Counted from the stretch's first letter, positions 18,337-27,204 are shown. The stretch: DNA of 64,000 nucleotides from Cytophagales bacterium (GCA_022360055.1 JAKSDO010000036.1:1-64000), one strand, 5' to 3'. Numbers and translations: made by a program. The notes: generated by a model from the letters alone, not told the origin.

Positions 18337-18511
18337 AATGATAAGAGATTGAGGGGATTGAAGGAGAATGATAGAAGATTGAGGGGATTGAGGGGAGAGT
18401 ATAAAAGATTGATAGGATTGAGAGAGGAATGATAAAAGATTGAGAGGATTGAAGGAGAATGATAGGAGATTGAGGGGATTGAAGGGGTTGAAGGAGAATG
18501 ATAGAAGAAGG
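18337..18511. repeat. Tandem 30-bp GATTGA repeat array 2
   Basis: Five and a half tandem units with consensus AATGATARAAGATTGA followed by GRGGATTGAAGGAG. Units start at 18337, 18367, 18398, 18428, 18458 and 18497, with lengths 30, 31, 30, 30 and 39, then a partial unit. It sits between the convergent helicase fusion gene (stop 18244) and the leftward gene ending at 18629. The rest of this 384-base gap (18245-18336 and 18512-18628) shows no gene or clear structure. Read on the minus strand the array is C/T-rich and nearly G-free, and shares a phrase of about 34 bases with array 1. Confidence 0.9.
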
Positions 18512-18628
18512 TTCCCGGCATTCACTTGTGGTTTGAAGTCTTGTGGATTCCAGGCATTGCAGTACTACGTGTAAAAGTTGAACATGCGAAAAGGCATATG
18601 GGGCAATCCGTTTTTCCGAGTTCGACAA

Positions 18629-19540
18629 TTACCGACACAAGTTAATCGCCGACTCAAGATGATAGGGGCATGTAGTTGCCTTATGGTTGTCGCGCATCGC
18701 CCATAATGCATCGGTATTTTTTGCAAGGTTTATAGGATCGTTAAGCAGCGCAACGGGTGTTGCCTCATTGAGCTTTAGTACGTGCCAGTCATCCACTTTT
18801 TGCAATGAACCGCTTACGCGCACACCTTTTCCTATCTTATCGAGGATTTTACGATTGACAGGTTGCCAGTCAAAGTCTGTCAGCAATACATAGGTCCTAC
18901 TGCCGGTTTTGTTTTTCATCATTAAAACCGGAGGTATGCCACCTGAAATACACCTTACCGCACAGGAACGATGGACCTTGCCAAAACCCGGTTTCATAAC
19001 TCCAAAATAACACTTCGGATCTATTATTTCTCCTTCGAGAGAAGCCGCTTCATCAATGGTTACAGAGTTTGACACCGGACCGGGACTATTTCTCATACTG
19101 TGACCGAGAAATGACGCCGACCGATTTGTAAGCTCCAGCAAGGTTTTGCCATCGAAATAGATCAAGGTGCCGCGAACGGTCACTTCATATCGATCCAGCG
19201 GTTCGTCCATTTTGGCTGCGAGTTCGTCCACCAGCTCATATGCACCCATTTTCCCAAAATTGACCAGTACAAATGAACGGTATACCGTTTGACCTTCCGG
19301 ATTTGTTCCCATTGCCACTTTGAGCATCGGGACCGGGTGCTTTGAAACGACTCCCTTTAATTCGGTCAACCGGCCATACTCAAAAGTACTTTCATCAAAT
19401 TTCTCTTCGTTTACTACGACCATAGAAGCCACGAAGATCATCAGCAGAGCGATCGTGGCAATTACTATTTTTAATAGGCCGGCCATATTTTTGGGCGCTT
19501 TGGGAAGATAGCCTATGTAAAACGCGTCCTGATGTTGCAT
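18629..19540 (-). CDS. Single-pass membrane protein with conserved Cys/His motif, unknown function
   Basis: About 303 residues from ATG 19540; a GTG at 19561 would add 7 residues and overlap the upstream stop. One membrane segment (about 25-45) is followed by a periplasmic domain. A distinctive stretch reads DPKCYFGVMKPG, then HRSCAVRCISGGIPP, with three Cys and one His that could bind a metal or cofactor. Near the C terminus are the pieces GVRVSGSL and WHVLKLNE, reminiscent of OB-fold proteins, and a final CPYHLESAINLC. I cannot name the family. It is last in a leftward operon with a Rieske/ferric-reductase protein, so a redox role is likely. Confidence 0.7.
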   Translation of the reverse strand: MQHQDAFYIGYLPKAPKNMAGLLKIVIATIALLMIFVASMVVVNEEKFDESTFEYGRLTELKGVVSKHPVPMLKVAMGTNPEGQTVYRSFVLVNFGKMGAYELVDELAAKMDEPLDRYEVTVRGTLIYFDGKTLLELTNRSASFLGHSMRNSPGPVSNSVTIDEAASLEGEIIDPKCYFGVMKPGFGKVHRSCAVRCISGGIPPVLMMKNKTGSRTYVLLTDFDWQPVNRKILDKIGKGVRVSGSLQKVDDWHVLKLNEATPVALLNDPINLAKNTDALWAMRDNHKATTCPYHLESAINLCR

Positions 19541-19550
19541 ATCATTTTTT

Positions 19551-20588
19551 TTACTGAGCACCGATCACCGCAGGGGGCCTTTCAGTGCCGGGTTCGTACG
19601 GTTTGGGATGTACATAAATTTTATCTCCTTCAAGTATGACGTCAAAGGTTTCGACTTTTTCAGAGAATGGCGGGGGCGAGCAACCGTTGTGAGGCAGATA
19701 CTGATAGCCGTGCCAGGGGCAGGTGATGCACCCGTCAATGATTTTTCCTTCTCCAAGCGGACCGTTTTGATGGCGGCATACGTTTGAAACCGCGGAAAGT
19801 TTTCCTTCAAATTTGAAAATAGCTATTTTTTCCCCGTTGATGTTAATAGTAACGGCCTCATTTTCGGGAATTTGATCTACGGCGCCCACGTACACATAAC
19901 CTTGCTGATTCAAACTTCCTTCTCTGTCGTTTTTTGCTTCTCTAAAAGCCGCGATCACATGCAAACTGATAATTGTAAATAAGCCAATACCCAATAAACC
20001 AAGCATAATGGGTTCCGGTTCCGATTGTGCTATGCCCAATGCCACATGCATGATCACCAGCGCATAAGCAATATAAACCATCATATGCATGGCTTTCCAG
20101 AATTTTGGCCCTAGGTTGACAAGCCAGAAATCATGACTGGTCGCCGCCATCAGATAAAATATGATCAGTGCGAAAAAACCGAGGGTCTGAAAGGGGAAAT
20201 GAACCAGCGTGCCATATTCCGGATTGGAAATAAAAATTGAGACAAAAGGATTGGCATCTCCCAACGCGTGAAACTGAACAATGCTAAACCCTCCGTGGGC
20301 AAAAGCGACTACGAACATGGTTACACCGAGATGCCTCCGATTATAAAGCAGGGGTAAAAAACGGGTATCCAATCTACTCAGAGGACCAATTGCCAGGATA
20401 ATGTGCAACATTAATACGGCCAGGGAACCTGTAGCTCGAACGACCAAAGCTTCTGCCGTGATGTTGGGCTTAAGTACCGCCGTCAAAGCCACAAAGGTCA
20501 GCAGGTATAAGATAATTCCTATGAATACGAACAGATCATAGCGTTTCTTTTGACGGTTCCAGAGCACCGGTACATATTGATGAGCCAT
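19551..20588 (-). CDS. Ferric-reductase-like membrane protein with C-terminal Rieske domain
   Basis: A 345-residue fusion. The N-terminal part (about 15-220) has about six membrane segments with His at likely heme-b positions (LMLHIILA, RRHLGV, AHGGF, MHMMVYIAYALVIMH), as in the MsrQ/YedZ ferric-reductase-like family. The C-terminal part (about 240-335) is a Rieske [2Fe-2S] domain with CRHQNGPLGEG and CPWHGYQY. It probably moves electrons between a quinone or heme and a soluble partner. The stop is 10 bases before the ATG of the next gene and the start is 3 bases after the previous stop. The match of heme and Rieske modules is clear; donor and acceptor are unknown. Confidence 0.88.
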   Translation of the reverse strand: MAHQYVPVLWNRQKKRYDLFVFIGIILYLLTFVALTAVLKPNITAEALVVRATGSLAVLMLHIILAIGPLSRLDTRFLPLLYNRRHLGVTMFVVAFAHGGFSIVQFHALGDANPFVSIFISNPEYGTLVHFPFQTLGFFALIIFYLMAATSHDFWLVNLGPKFWKAMHMMVYIAYALVIMHVALGIAQSEPEPIMLGLLGIGLFTIISLHVIAAFREAKNDREGSLNQQGYVYVGAVDQIPENEAVTININGEKIAIFKFEGKLSAVSNVCRHQNGPLGEGKIIDGCITCPWHGYQYLPHNGCSPPPFSEKVETFDVILEGDKIYVHPKPYEPGTERPPAVIGAQ

Positions 20589-20591
20589 AGG

Positions 20592-21020
20592 CTATTGTGT
20601 GATATTTATCGATTCGAGCATTTTTTTATGAACCCGATCATACACCACAATATTTCCGGGAGTGCCATGCGTAAGTTGTGCGGTGTATACGTTGGGGCCT
20701 TCTACTGCAAACAGAAATTTTGCGCCGTGCATGTCTCCGGAATCCGATGCATAAAACCCTACGGCGGGTGAGTTAAACGCTTTTTTTAACATTACGGTAA
20801 TGCCCTGGGAGCCATCCTCCATTTTCCCCAGTTCAAGGTCATATATGTCGGTATTTTTTCGGAAGGTTACCGATTCATATTCCACCGGGCGCTGCGATAG
20901 CGGAAGGTCGTTATATGGGAAATCCGGGACATTGAAAATTGCGAGGAGGAATAACACGGGTATAATAAGCCCCGTAACTGTCCATATCTGGCGGTGTCTT
21001 TTGCGCAAAAGGCTAGTCAT
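20592..21020 (-). CDS. Single-pass membrane protein of the Rieske operon, unknown function
   Basis: A 142-residue protein with an N-terminal membrane segment (about 14-31) and a small extracytoplasmic domain with no Cys and few His. It overlaps the preceding 80-residue membrane protein gene by 8 bases and lies 3 bases before the Rieske fusion gene. No family is recognised. The sequence after the anchor (FYASDSGDMHG, VYTAQLTHGTPG) looks like a beta-rich domain. Likely an assembly factor or subunit of the membrane redox complex by context only. Confidence 0.65.
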   Translation of the reverse strand: MTSLLRKRHRQIWTVTGLIIPVLFLLAIFNVPDFPYNDLPLSQRPVEYESVTFRKNTDIYDLELGKMEDGSQGITVMLKKAFNSPAVGFYASDSGDMHGAKFLFAVEGPNVYTAQLTHGTPGNIVVYDRVHKKMLESINITQ

Positions 21021-21255
21021 GATAGCTCCTTTCTTCCGATTCGGTCATATTCCTGGTTTTTCTCCATTTGTTTAACAGGACCGGCCAGAGTGCTATGGTT
21101 CCGGGTACGATCAACAACCTGAAGCCAATGCCTGTGCCTTTGGCATGCTCATCCATTTGCCCGACCATTTTGATAATAAACAAGATGGAAAAAATAAGGC
21201 CGCTGAAGAAGTAAAAACCAATCAGGACAAAAACATAAGCTAATAACGTGGTCAT
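21013..21255 (-). CDS. Small two-pass membrane protein of the Rieske operon
   Basis: An 80-residue protein with two hydrophobic segments (about 3-29 and 45-60) and a basic C-terminal tail (LLNKWRKTRN). It is the first gene of a four-gene leftward operon and overlaps the next gene by 8 bases. No family is recognised. Size and position suggest a small structural subunit. The 228-base gap upstream should hold the promoter. Confidence 0.65.
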   Translation of the reverse strand: MTTLLAYVFVLIGFYFFSGLIFSILFIIKMVGQMDEHAKGTGIGFRLLIVPGTIALWPVLLNKWRKTRNMTESEERSYHD

Positions 21256-21483
21256 AGTCTGTTAAAATTCTCCCGAATATATGGATTTCATAATGTTCTG
21301 TCAATGCATCGGGCCGTGTATGAGGTCAGGCATACGACGATGTAACATTTATTTTTTGATGAAGGATGCAAGTAGATGCATGGCGCTTATCATGGAAACC
21401 ATCAAATGATTAGCTCCCTGCAGTTTGTAGTGTTCCTGTGGATTTCGGCAAACACATAGTGACATCGGAAATCTCTGAATGCG

Positions 21484-21915
21484 CTACCAGAAATCGACAA
21501 GCCTCACATCAAAGATCAGCACGGCATTGGGAGGTATTTTGTTCCCTGAACCTTTTTTGCCCCAGGCCAGATCCGGCGGAATAAAAAATCTCGATTTTCC
21601 GCCTTTCTTCATGAGCATGATTCCTTCGCGATATCCCTCGATCAATTCATTTAGCGGCACTTCATTCGGTGCATTATTCCTGTATGTATCTTCGATAACT
21701 TTGCCGCTTAAAAGCGCGCATCTCTGATGTATAATCACACTGCAATCCTCGAAGGGGAGATCGCCCGTGCCTTCTTCCAAGACTTTATATTGCAAACCGG
21801 ATTCCGTGGTGATTACCCCGTCTTTTTGCCCGTTTTTCTCCATAAAACCGGCGCCGGTTTTTCTGTTGTTTCCAACTGAGCCCCTGCTTTTATGCTGTTG
21901 TCCTCTTTTTGCCAT
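21484..21915 (-). CDS. FKBP-type peptidyl-prolyl cis-trans isomerase
   Basis: I choose ATG 21915 (143 residues, starting MAKRGQQ); an in-frame extension to 22179 would run through the divergent AmrS gene start and encodes nothing FKBP-like. After a basic N-terminal tail, the FKBP domain (about 40-143) shows GLQYKVLEEGTG, VIIHQRC, GYREGIMLMKKGGKSRFFIPPDL and IPPNAVLIFDVRLV, the family core. There is no signal peptide, so it is probably cytoplasmic. It catalyses proline isomerisation during folding. It is divergent from the AmrS gene with about 117 bases between starts. Confidence 0.9.
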   Translation of the reverse strand: MAKRGQQHKSRGSVGNNRKTGAGFMEKNGQKDGVITTESGLQYKVLEEGTGDLPFEDCSVIIHQRCALLSGKVIEDTYRNNAPNEVPLNELIEGYREGIMLMKKGGKSRFFIPPDLAWGKKGSGNKIPPNAVLIFDVRLVDFW

Positions 21916-22032
21916 ATTGGTTTTAATCCGCTTGTGCCAAGGGGAAATTTTGATTCTAAACGATTTACTAAGTTTCAATAATACATCAAAATTATTATAT
22001 TTATTTGTTGTCTTTCCCAGCAAGTTTAATCT

Positions 22033-23037
22033 ATGACACAGGCCCTTTATTATGAGGAAATTGACAATGGCAAGGTGCAATGTCGCCTCTGTCCGCACAA
22101 TTGTATCCTGGCCCTCGGAGATCGCGGAAATTGTGATGTAAGAAAAAATATTGACGGCCGGCTTATTTCGGAGAATCATGGTTTATGCTCGGCCGTCCAA
22201 TTTGAACCAATAGAAAAAAAACCGCTATACCATTTTCACCCGGGCAGCTATATTTTTTCCATTGGAAGTATTGGCTGCAACCTGAAATGCAACTTTTGCC
22301 AGAATTGTGAAATATCCCAGACATCCGTAGACCGGTATGTCTCCGGGCAGTATTACTCGCCGGAGGAAATAATCGGAATGACTGCCGACCATCCCGAAAA
22401 TCTGGGCGTAGCCTTTACATACAATGAGCCAACGGTATATTTTGAATATATGACAGAGATTGCTGAAGCGACCAAAGCTAAAGGAATGAAAAACGTTATG
22501 ATCTCCAACGGTTTTATTAATGAACGGCCTCTGCTGGATATTTTGCCCTTCATGGATGGGTTCAACATCGATTTGAAAGCATTTACCGAGTCATTTTACA
22601 AGACCATAACCAAAGGTCATTTAAAACCGGTAAAAGAGGCGTTGATATCCATTAAAAAAGCCGGGAAGCACCTGGAAGTTACAAATCTTTTGATCCCCTC
22701 CCAAAATGATGATTTGACGAAATTTACTGAGATGATTTTATGGATCAGGGAAGAATTGGGCAAGGATACGGTCCTGCACCTGTCCAGATATTTCCCGGCG
22801 TATAAAAGCGACATACAAAAGACCTCGTTGGGGTTGCTGTTTAATTTTTGTGAGACGGCAAGGCAGTATCTGGATTATGTTTATCTGGGAAATGTAACCG
22901 GAAGCGAATCGCAAAATACAATATGCAGTAATTGCGGGAAAATCGTGATATCACGATACGGGTATTTTATACAAAAGAATGGAATTGATTCGGAAGGCAT
23001 ATGCCTGCATTGTAATAATAAAATTGTAATTAGTTGA
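22033..23037 (+). CDS. amrS: AmmeMemoRadiSam system radical SAM enzyme
   Basis: A 334-residue radical SAM protein with the CX3CX2C motif (C82, C86, C89 in CNLKCNFC) that binds the SAM-cleaving [4Fe-4S] cluster. Extra Cys pairs occur at the N terminus (CRLCPHNC) and C terminus (CSNCG, CLHC), typical of the AmrS/PflA-like family. It is 3 bases upstream of the MEMO-family gene, the standard partner. The AMMECR1-domain partner (AmrA) is not in this window. The biochemical substrate of this system is not settled. Confidence 0.93.
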   Translation: MTQALYYEEIDNGKVQCRLCPHNCILALGDRGNCDVRKNIDGRLISENHGLCSAVQFEPIEKKPLYHFHPGSYIFSIGSIGCNLKCNFCQNCEISQTSVDRYVSGQYYSPEEIIGMTADHPENLGVAFTYNEPTVYFEYMTEIAEATKAKGMKNVMISNGFINERPLLDILPFMDGFNIDLKAFTESFYKTITKGHLKPVKEALISIKKAGKHLEVTNLLIPSQNDDLTKFTEMILWIREELGKDTVLHLSRYFPAYKSDIQKTSLGLLFNFCETARQYLDYVYLGNVTGSESQNTICSNCGKIVISRYGYFIQKNGIDSEGICLHCNNKIVIS

Positions 23038-23040
23038 AAA

Positions 23041-23877
23041 ATGTCGATACGTTCATCTGAAGTTGCCGGGACTTTTTATCCCGGGAGGGCAAAAGAGATT
23101 CAGGAGTTATTGTCGCAAATAATTGCGGACGAAAAGGGAAAAATCAATAATGCGATTAGTCCAAACAGGATAATCGGGGGTATTGTGCCTCATGCCGGGT
23201 ATGAGTATTCGGCCAAAGAGGCCATACATTTTTTCAGTTTTCTCAAAAAATCGGAAAGCAAAGTGGACACTGTAGTTATCCTGAACCCTTCACATTCCGG
23301 TTCAAAATTCAACCTGTCGTTTGATAGCCATGAGGCCTGGAACACGCCTTTGGGAGATGTAAAGCTGGATTTGGAACTCATGGATTTTATCGATATTCCT
23401 AAATCGGCAGATGGGCAGAGTGCCGAACATTCGGCGGAGGTTATCATTCCCTATTTACAGTTTTTTCTCGATTACGACTTTATGATTCTGCCTATTACCA
23501 TGAGGAAACAGAGTTATAAATGTTCCAGGGACCTGGCAGAGAAAATATACAAAGCAAATCAGGTGAAAAACAGAAACATCGTAATAATTGCATCTACGGA
23601 TTTTTCGCACTACGAGCGTCCCGAAGTTGCCTTTTACAATGATAACCTGGTCATTAACCGGATTTTAAACAATAGCATCAGAGGATTATACGATACCATT
23701 CACGAAAACAATATCTCCGTGTGCGGGTATGGGCCGATAATGACGCTGATGTTCTATTCGAGGTTGATTAACTCCGCGTACAACGTTGAGATTTTAGCAC
23801 GTGGAAATTCCTCCAGCAAAACCAAAAACGAAGAAGAGCTGGTGGTTGATTACGTGTCTGCCTTATTTTATTATTAG
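23041..23877 (+). CDS. amrB: AmmeMemoRadiSam system protein B (MEMO1 family)
   Basis: A 278-residue member of the MEMO family, related in fold to class III extradiol dioxygenases. Family motifs include AGTFYPG near the start, GGIVPHAGYEYS, ILNPSHSG, AEHSAEV and STDFSHYE; the His residues in these motifs are the candidate metal ligands. Start follows the amrS stop by 3 bases, so the two are co-transcribed. No AMMECR1 domain is fused or adjacent. Confidence 0.93.
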   Translation: MSIRSSEVAGTFYPGRAKEIQELLSQIIADEKGKINNAISPNRIIGGIVPHAGYEYSAKEAIHFFSFLKKSESKVDTVVILNPSHSGSKFNLSFDSHEAWNTPLGDVKLDLELMDFIDIPKSADGQSAEHSAEVIIPYLQFFLDYDFMILPITMRKQSYKCSRDLAEKIYKANQVKNRNIVIIASTDFSHYERPEVAFYNDNLVINRILNNSIRGLYDTIHENNISVCGYGPIMTLMFYSRLINSAYNVEILARGNSSSKTKNEEELVVDYVSALFYY

Positions 23878-23900
23878 TGCGTATGAGGGTCGGTACAAAA

Positions 23901-24308
23901 TCAAGTCAGCGCCTTGATTTCTTCCAGTGCATTTTCTGTCAGGGGCTTTGTGATAAACTTAACAACATTGTCGTTGTTAACGATTTTATCGATGTCCCGC
24001 TTGTTATCTGAGCTGGATAGTATAATCACCTTGCATTTATTTCTAAGAAAAGAATGGAATTTTTCAAATTCGTAAAGGAAAACAAAGCCGTCTACGATGG
24101 GCATGTTAATGTCGAGAAAAATATAGTCGGGAAGATTTTCCGGATTGTCTTTATGGGTTTCAAGGTATTCGAGTGCACTCTTTCCGGAATTCTTGATTTC
24201 GACGCTTTTTGCAAAATTGGTAATTTCAATGATACGTCTGCTTATAAAATTGTCCGTGTCATTATCATCGACGAGCATTACCAAATCAATTTTATTATCT
24301 ACAACCAT
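23901..24308 (-). CDS. Single-domain response regulator (CheY-like)
   Basis: A 135-residue receiver domain with the acidic pair in MLVDDND, the phosphoacceptor Asp in DYIFLDINMP, the conserved Ser in ILSSSDN and Lys in FITKPL. No output domain follows. It probably acts in a phosphorelay with a hybrid or PAS kinase; such stand-alone receivers are common in Bacteroidota. It is alone, converging with amrB. About 300 bases upstream (24309-24607) show no gene. Confidence 0.9.
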   Translation of the reverse strand: MVVDNKIDLVMLVDDNDTDNFISRRIIEITNFAKSVEIKNSGKSALEYLETHKDNPENLPDYIFLDINMPIVDGFVFLYEFEKFHSFLRNKCKVIILSSSDNKRDIDKIVNNDNVVKFITKPLTENALEEIKALT

Positions 24309-24607
24309 GTCCGACCAAATTGTTTTGAGATGATTTAAGCATTACTTGTAATTCAGTTTGTATCAGTATCACAAATTGAACTTAAACTTGCATTATTTCC
24401 AGCAAATATAAGTAATAATAATATTTTTCAGGAGACTATTTTTTGACAAGGTAATATTTAAGCGAAATCTAAATTAATGCAAGATATTCTTTGCGGAAAC
24501 CTTGAAATCCAATTTGTGTCTGCAAGAAAACCCGCCTTTAGCGTTCCGATACCTCTGACTCCTCCGAAGAAGAGTCGCTAACCTGCTGTGCGTGTAACAC
24601 TTCCACT
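24309..24607. other. Gene-free stretch between response regulator and transglycosylase
   Basis: AT-rich in its first half and of mixed composition later. It contains a minus-strand TATATTTG box (24403-24410) that fits the Bacteroidota -7 consensus TAnnTTTG for the response regulator, but no good -33 box was seen. A short imperfect inverted repeat (GACTC...GAGTC, about 24556-24575) lies near the 3' end of the transglycosylase gene. Confidence 0.4.
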
Positions 24608-26560
24608 TCAGGGAGCTGTTTTGATTTTTAGTTCTTCTCCGACCTTAATCACAAAATCATCTTTATCATTCAAATCCATCAATTCTTTGACGGATATGTT
24701 GTGTTTTCTCGCTATGCCGTACAGTGTATCATCGGCCTTTACTTTGTAAAGTCTGATCCGACCGACATCGGCCGGTTTTTCAACTGGCTCTTCAAAACCG
24801 TTTGTGTTTTGCCTGATGAACAGCTTTTGTCCAATATTTAAAACATCCAGATCGTCAATATTATTCCATTGTCTGATTTTACCGATACTCACCCCATATG
24901 CCCTGGAAATACTAAATAAGGTTTCGCCCGCTTTCACTATGTGATATATTTCCTTTTCTTTAACATTTCTTGTCACATCGTCAGAATCACGAGGTTTTGC
25001 AACTTCACTGGCGTCCGATGTTACAGCCTTTTCATTCAAATCAACAAAGCTGTTTTCATCGATATGCTCCGTTTCGTCATTCAATTCTTCAAATAAGAAT
25101 TCTTCCTCTGCTTCAGGTGCCGCTTCTGCGGCGGACTGATCGTCGATTTGGCTTTCGGTCGGAGCGGGAAAAGTCTGTTCGGGATACGCTATTTCATTCG
25201 GAATACTTTTCACAATTACATTTTGGGCCTTCGATGGTCTATATTCGACCGGGACATCGCCTGGCCGAATAAACCTCAACCACATGACCATACCCGGGCT
25301 CAGGTCCTTTTCTTCGCGCATTCTGTTTTTCGTCAGCAGTTTTTTCAGTTTAATTCCATATTTCTGGGATATGGACCACGCATTTTCTCCGGGGATTACC
25401 ACGTGATAGTGTATTTTGGCTTTTGATTTTTTTGTCTTCAGGTAGTAGACTTGTCCGGCGACTATTTTGTCGGATGAAGTCATATCATTTATTTTCAGAA
25501 ATTTTTTCTCGGAAATGCCATAACCGACCGTTACCGAATTTATGTCGTCTGTATCTGAAGCGATAAACCCAGGCAAACCATTTATTTTTACTTCGGTAGG
25601 AGAGGTATTTTTGATTTTCGGGAACTCCCGGTTTTGGTTAAAATCAAATTCTGATGCTGGCTTGTAGTCGTACTGAAAAAGCAATTTCGATTTTGGGGAT
25701 TCTTCGGTAGTTCGCACTTCAGCATCTGCCCCAAGTAAATTCTGTGCCACGAGGTCATTGGACGACACAGGAATTATTGCAGGGTAGGTCTTATCCGAAG
25801 GGATTCTCCCCCTTTTTAGCCATTTGTTGTGGTCATTGATTATTTGTTGTTCAATATCGAAGTAAACGGATATTTCTTTTAACGATTTGTTTTTTGTATT
25901 GCCGTATTCGTAAAGCCGGATGCTTTGCATATTGTTTTTGCGGATTTCGTCTTCAAAGGCGATTTTATGAGCTAAAAACTTTTTGACATACCAATGTGTT
26001 CGTTGGGAAATCTCCATTTTGACCTTGCCGAGGTATTTTTTATTGATATGTCTTTCTGCTCCGCCGGGTCCGGTATTATAAGCCAAAAGTGCATATACCC
26101 AGTTGTCAAAAAAGAAGTTGTTCTTTTTTAAATATTTTGCCGCGGCACGAGAGGAAGCTGTAATATGCATCCGCTCATCCACATATCTGTCTACGCGGAG
26201 CCCGACTTCCCGGGCCGAGGCCTCTTTGAACTGCCAAAATCCTACGGCATTTGAAGAAGACACGGCATCTGAAATAAGGGCGCTTTCCTGAATGACCAGA
26301 TACTTAAAATCGTCGGGAAGATTTTCCTCCCTGAAAACGCGCTCGATGATTGGAAAGTACAAGTTTATTTTATCGACTTTCCTATTCAGATACGTTTGGT
26401 TCCTGTGAAGCGCATCGACATCGGTTTGAATTTGTTTTCTGGCCCCCTCGGTTATAGATAGTTTTATGCCCGCAAACTCGTAATTGGCAGGAACGCGCGG
26501 GTTTCCAAAAACGCTTAGTGTAATTGCAAATAAATAGATAAAAAAAGTATATCTCAACAT
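24608..26560 (-). CDS. LysM-containing lytic transglycosylase (MltD-like)
   Basis: A 650-residue exported cell-wall enzyme. Signal peptide about 1-19. The SLT lysozyme-like domain (about 70-210) has the catalytic Glu (E92) in VIQESAL, followed by GFWQF and ALLAYNTGPGG. The C-terminal half carries three LysM modules: one near 390 (YHVVIPGENAWSIS), one near 545 (YHIVKAGETLFSIS) and one near 600 (YKVKADDTLYGIA), separated by an acidic linker. It cleaves peptidoglycan to 1,6-anhydro products. The start overlaps the O-methyltransferase stop by 7 bases. Confidence 0.92.
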   Translation of the reverse strand: MLRYTFFIYLFAITLSVFGNPRVPANYEFAGIKLSITEGARKQIQTDVDALHRNQTYLNRKVDKINLYFPIIERVFREENLPDDFKYLVIQESALISDAVSSSNAVGFWQFKEASAREVGLRVDRYVDERMHITASSRAAAKYLKKNNFFFDNWVYALLAYNTGPGGAERHINKKYLGKVKMEISQRTHWYVKKFLAHKIAFEDEIRKNNMQSIRLYEYGNTKNKSLKEISVYFDIEQQIINDHNKWLKRGRIPSDKTYPAIIPVSSNDLVAQNLLGADAEVRTTEESPKSKLLFQYDYKPASEFDFNQNREFPKIKNTSPTEVKINGLPGFIASDTDDINSVTVGYGISEKKFLKINDMTSSDKIVAGQVYYLKTKKSKAKIHYHVVIPGENAWSISQKYGIKLKKLLTKNRMREEKDLSPGMVMWLRFIRPGDVPVEYRPSKAQNVIVKSIPNEIAYPEQTFPAPTESQIDDQSAAEAAPEAEEEFLFEELNDETEHIDENSFVDLNEKAVTSDASEVAKPRDSDDVTRNVKEKEIYHIVKAGETLFSISRAYGVSIGKIRQWNNIDDLDVLNIGQKLFIRQNTNGFEEPVEKPADVGRIRLYKVKADDTLYGIARKHNISVKELMDLNDKDDFVIKVGEELKIKTAP

Positions 26561-27201
26561 ATCTTTTGAATTAAAGTCAAACCATCGCGCAATGGTATCA
26601 TGACATTTTCAACCCGTTTGTCGTTTTGCACAAGCTCATTGAATTTCTTTACGGCCAGCGTATCTTTATCGGTCTTACTAATTTTTTCCATCAAAACCTT
26701 ACCGCTCCAAAGTACGTTATCCGCTAAAATGAATCCTCCGGTCTTAACTTTATCCATGCACAGTTCATAATACCGGCAGTAATTGATCTTGTCGGCATCG
26801 ATAAAAACCAAATCAAATTGAATGCCAAGTTGAGGGATAATATCCAATGCGTTGCCAAAATATGCTACGATCTTATCCGCCATGTCCGCCTCCTCAAAGT
26901 AAGCTTCATTCTGAAGTTTAAGCTCTTCATTTATTTCGATGGTGTATAGCCGACCATTGTTTCCGAGGCCCTCGGCCAGGCTAACTGCGGAATACCCTGT
27001 AAACGTACCAACTTCCAGAATATTGGTCGGTTTGATCATGTTTGAAACCATCCGGAGAAATTTTCCCTGCACTTTCCCGGAAAGCATTCTGGGATAAATG
27101 GATTTTACATACGTTTCACGTTCTATTTTGTGGAGAATGCCGCTGGCCGGGGAAGTGTGTTGATCAATGTATTGCTCTATTCCGGCATCTGTGATTTGCA
27201 T
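26554..27201 (-). CDS. SAM-dependent O-methyltransferase (class I, caffeoyl-CoA-type)
   Basis: A 215-residue methyltransferase with SAM motif I ILEVGTFTGYSAV and the metal/SAM motif DLVFIDADKINY. It belongs to the small O-methyltransferase family that includes catechol and caffeoyl-CoA methyltransferases and the tRNA enzyme TrmR; which substrate is used cannot be told. It is third-last in a leftward set M16 protease, methyltransferase, transglycosylase, with gaps of 3 bases and a 7-base overlap. Confidence 0.9.
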   Translation of the reverse strand: MQITDAGIEQYIDQHTSPASGILHKIERETYVKSIYPRMLSGKVQGKFLRMVSNMIKPTNILEVGTFTGYSAVSLAEGLGNNGRLYTIEINEELKLQNEAYFEEADMADKIVAYFGNALDIIPQLGIQFDLVFIDADKINYCRYYELCMDKVKTGGFILADNVLWSGKVLMEKISKTDKDTLAVKKFNELVQNDKRVENVMIPLRDGLTLIQKIC

Positions 27202-27204
27202 GTT

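Noticed and set aside
18276..18628. Several minus-strand frames (74-111 codons) across array 2
   Set aside because: Three overlapping frames are all open and repetitive, as expected from 30-bp units without stops; no domain seen.
21916..22179. N-terminal extension of the FKBP protein to 231 residues
   Set aside because: It would overlap the divergent amrS gene by about 150 bases and shows no FKBP or signal features.
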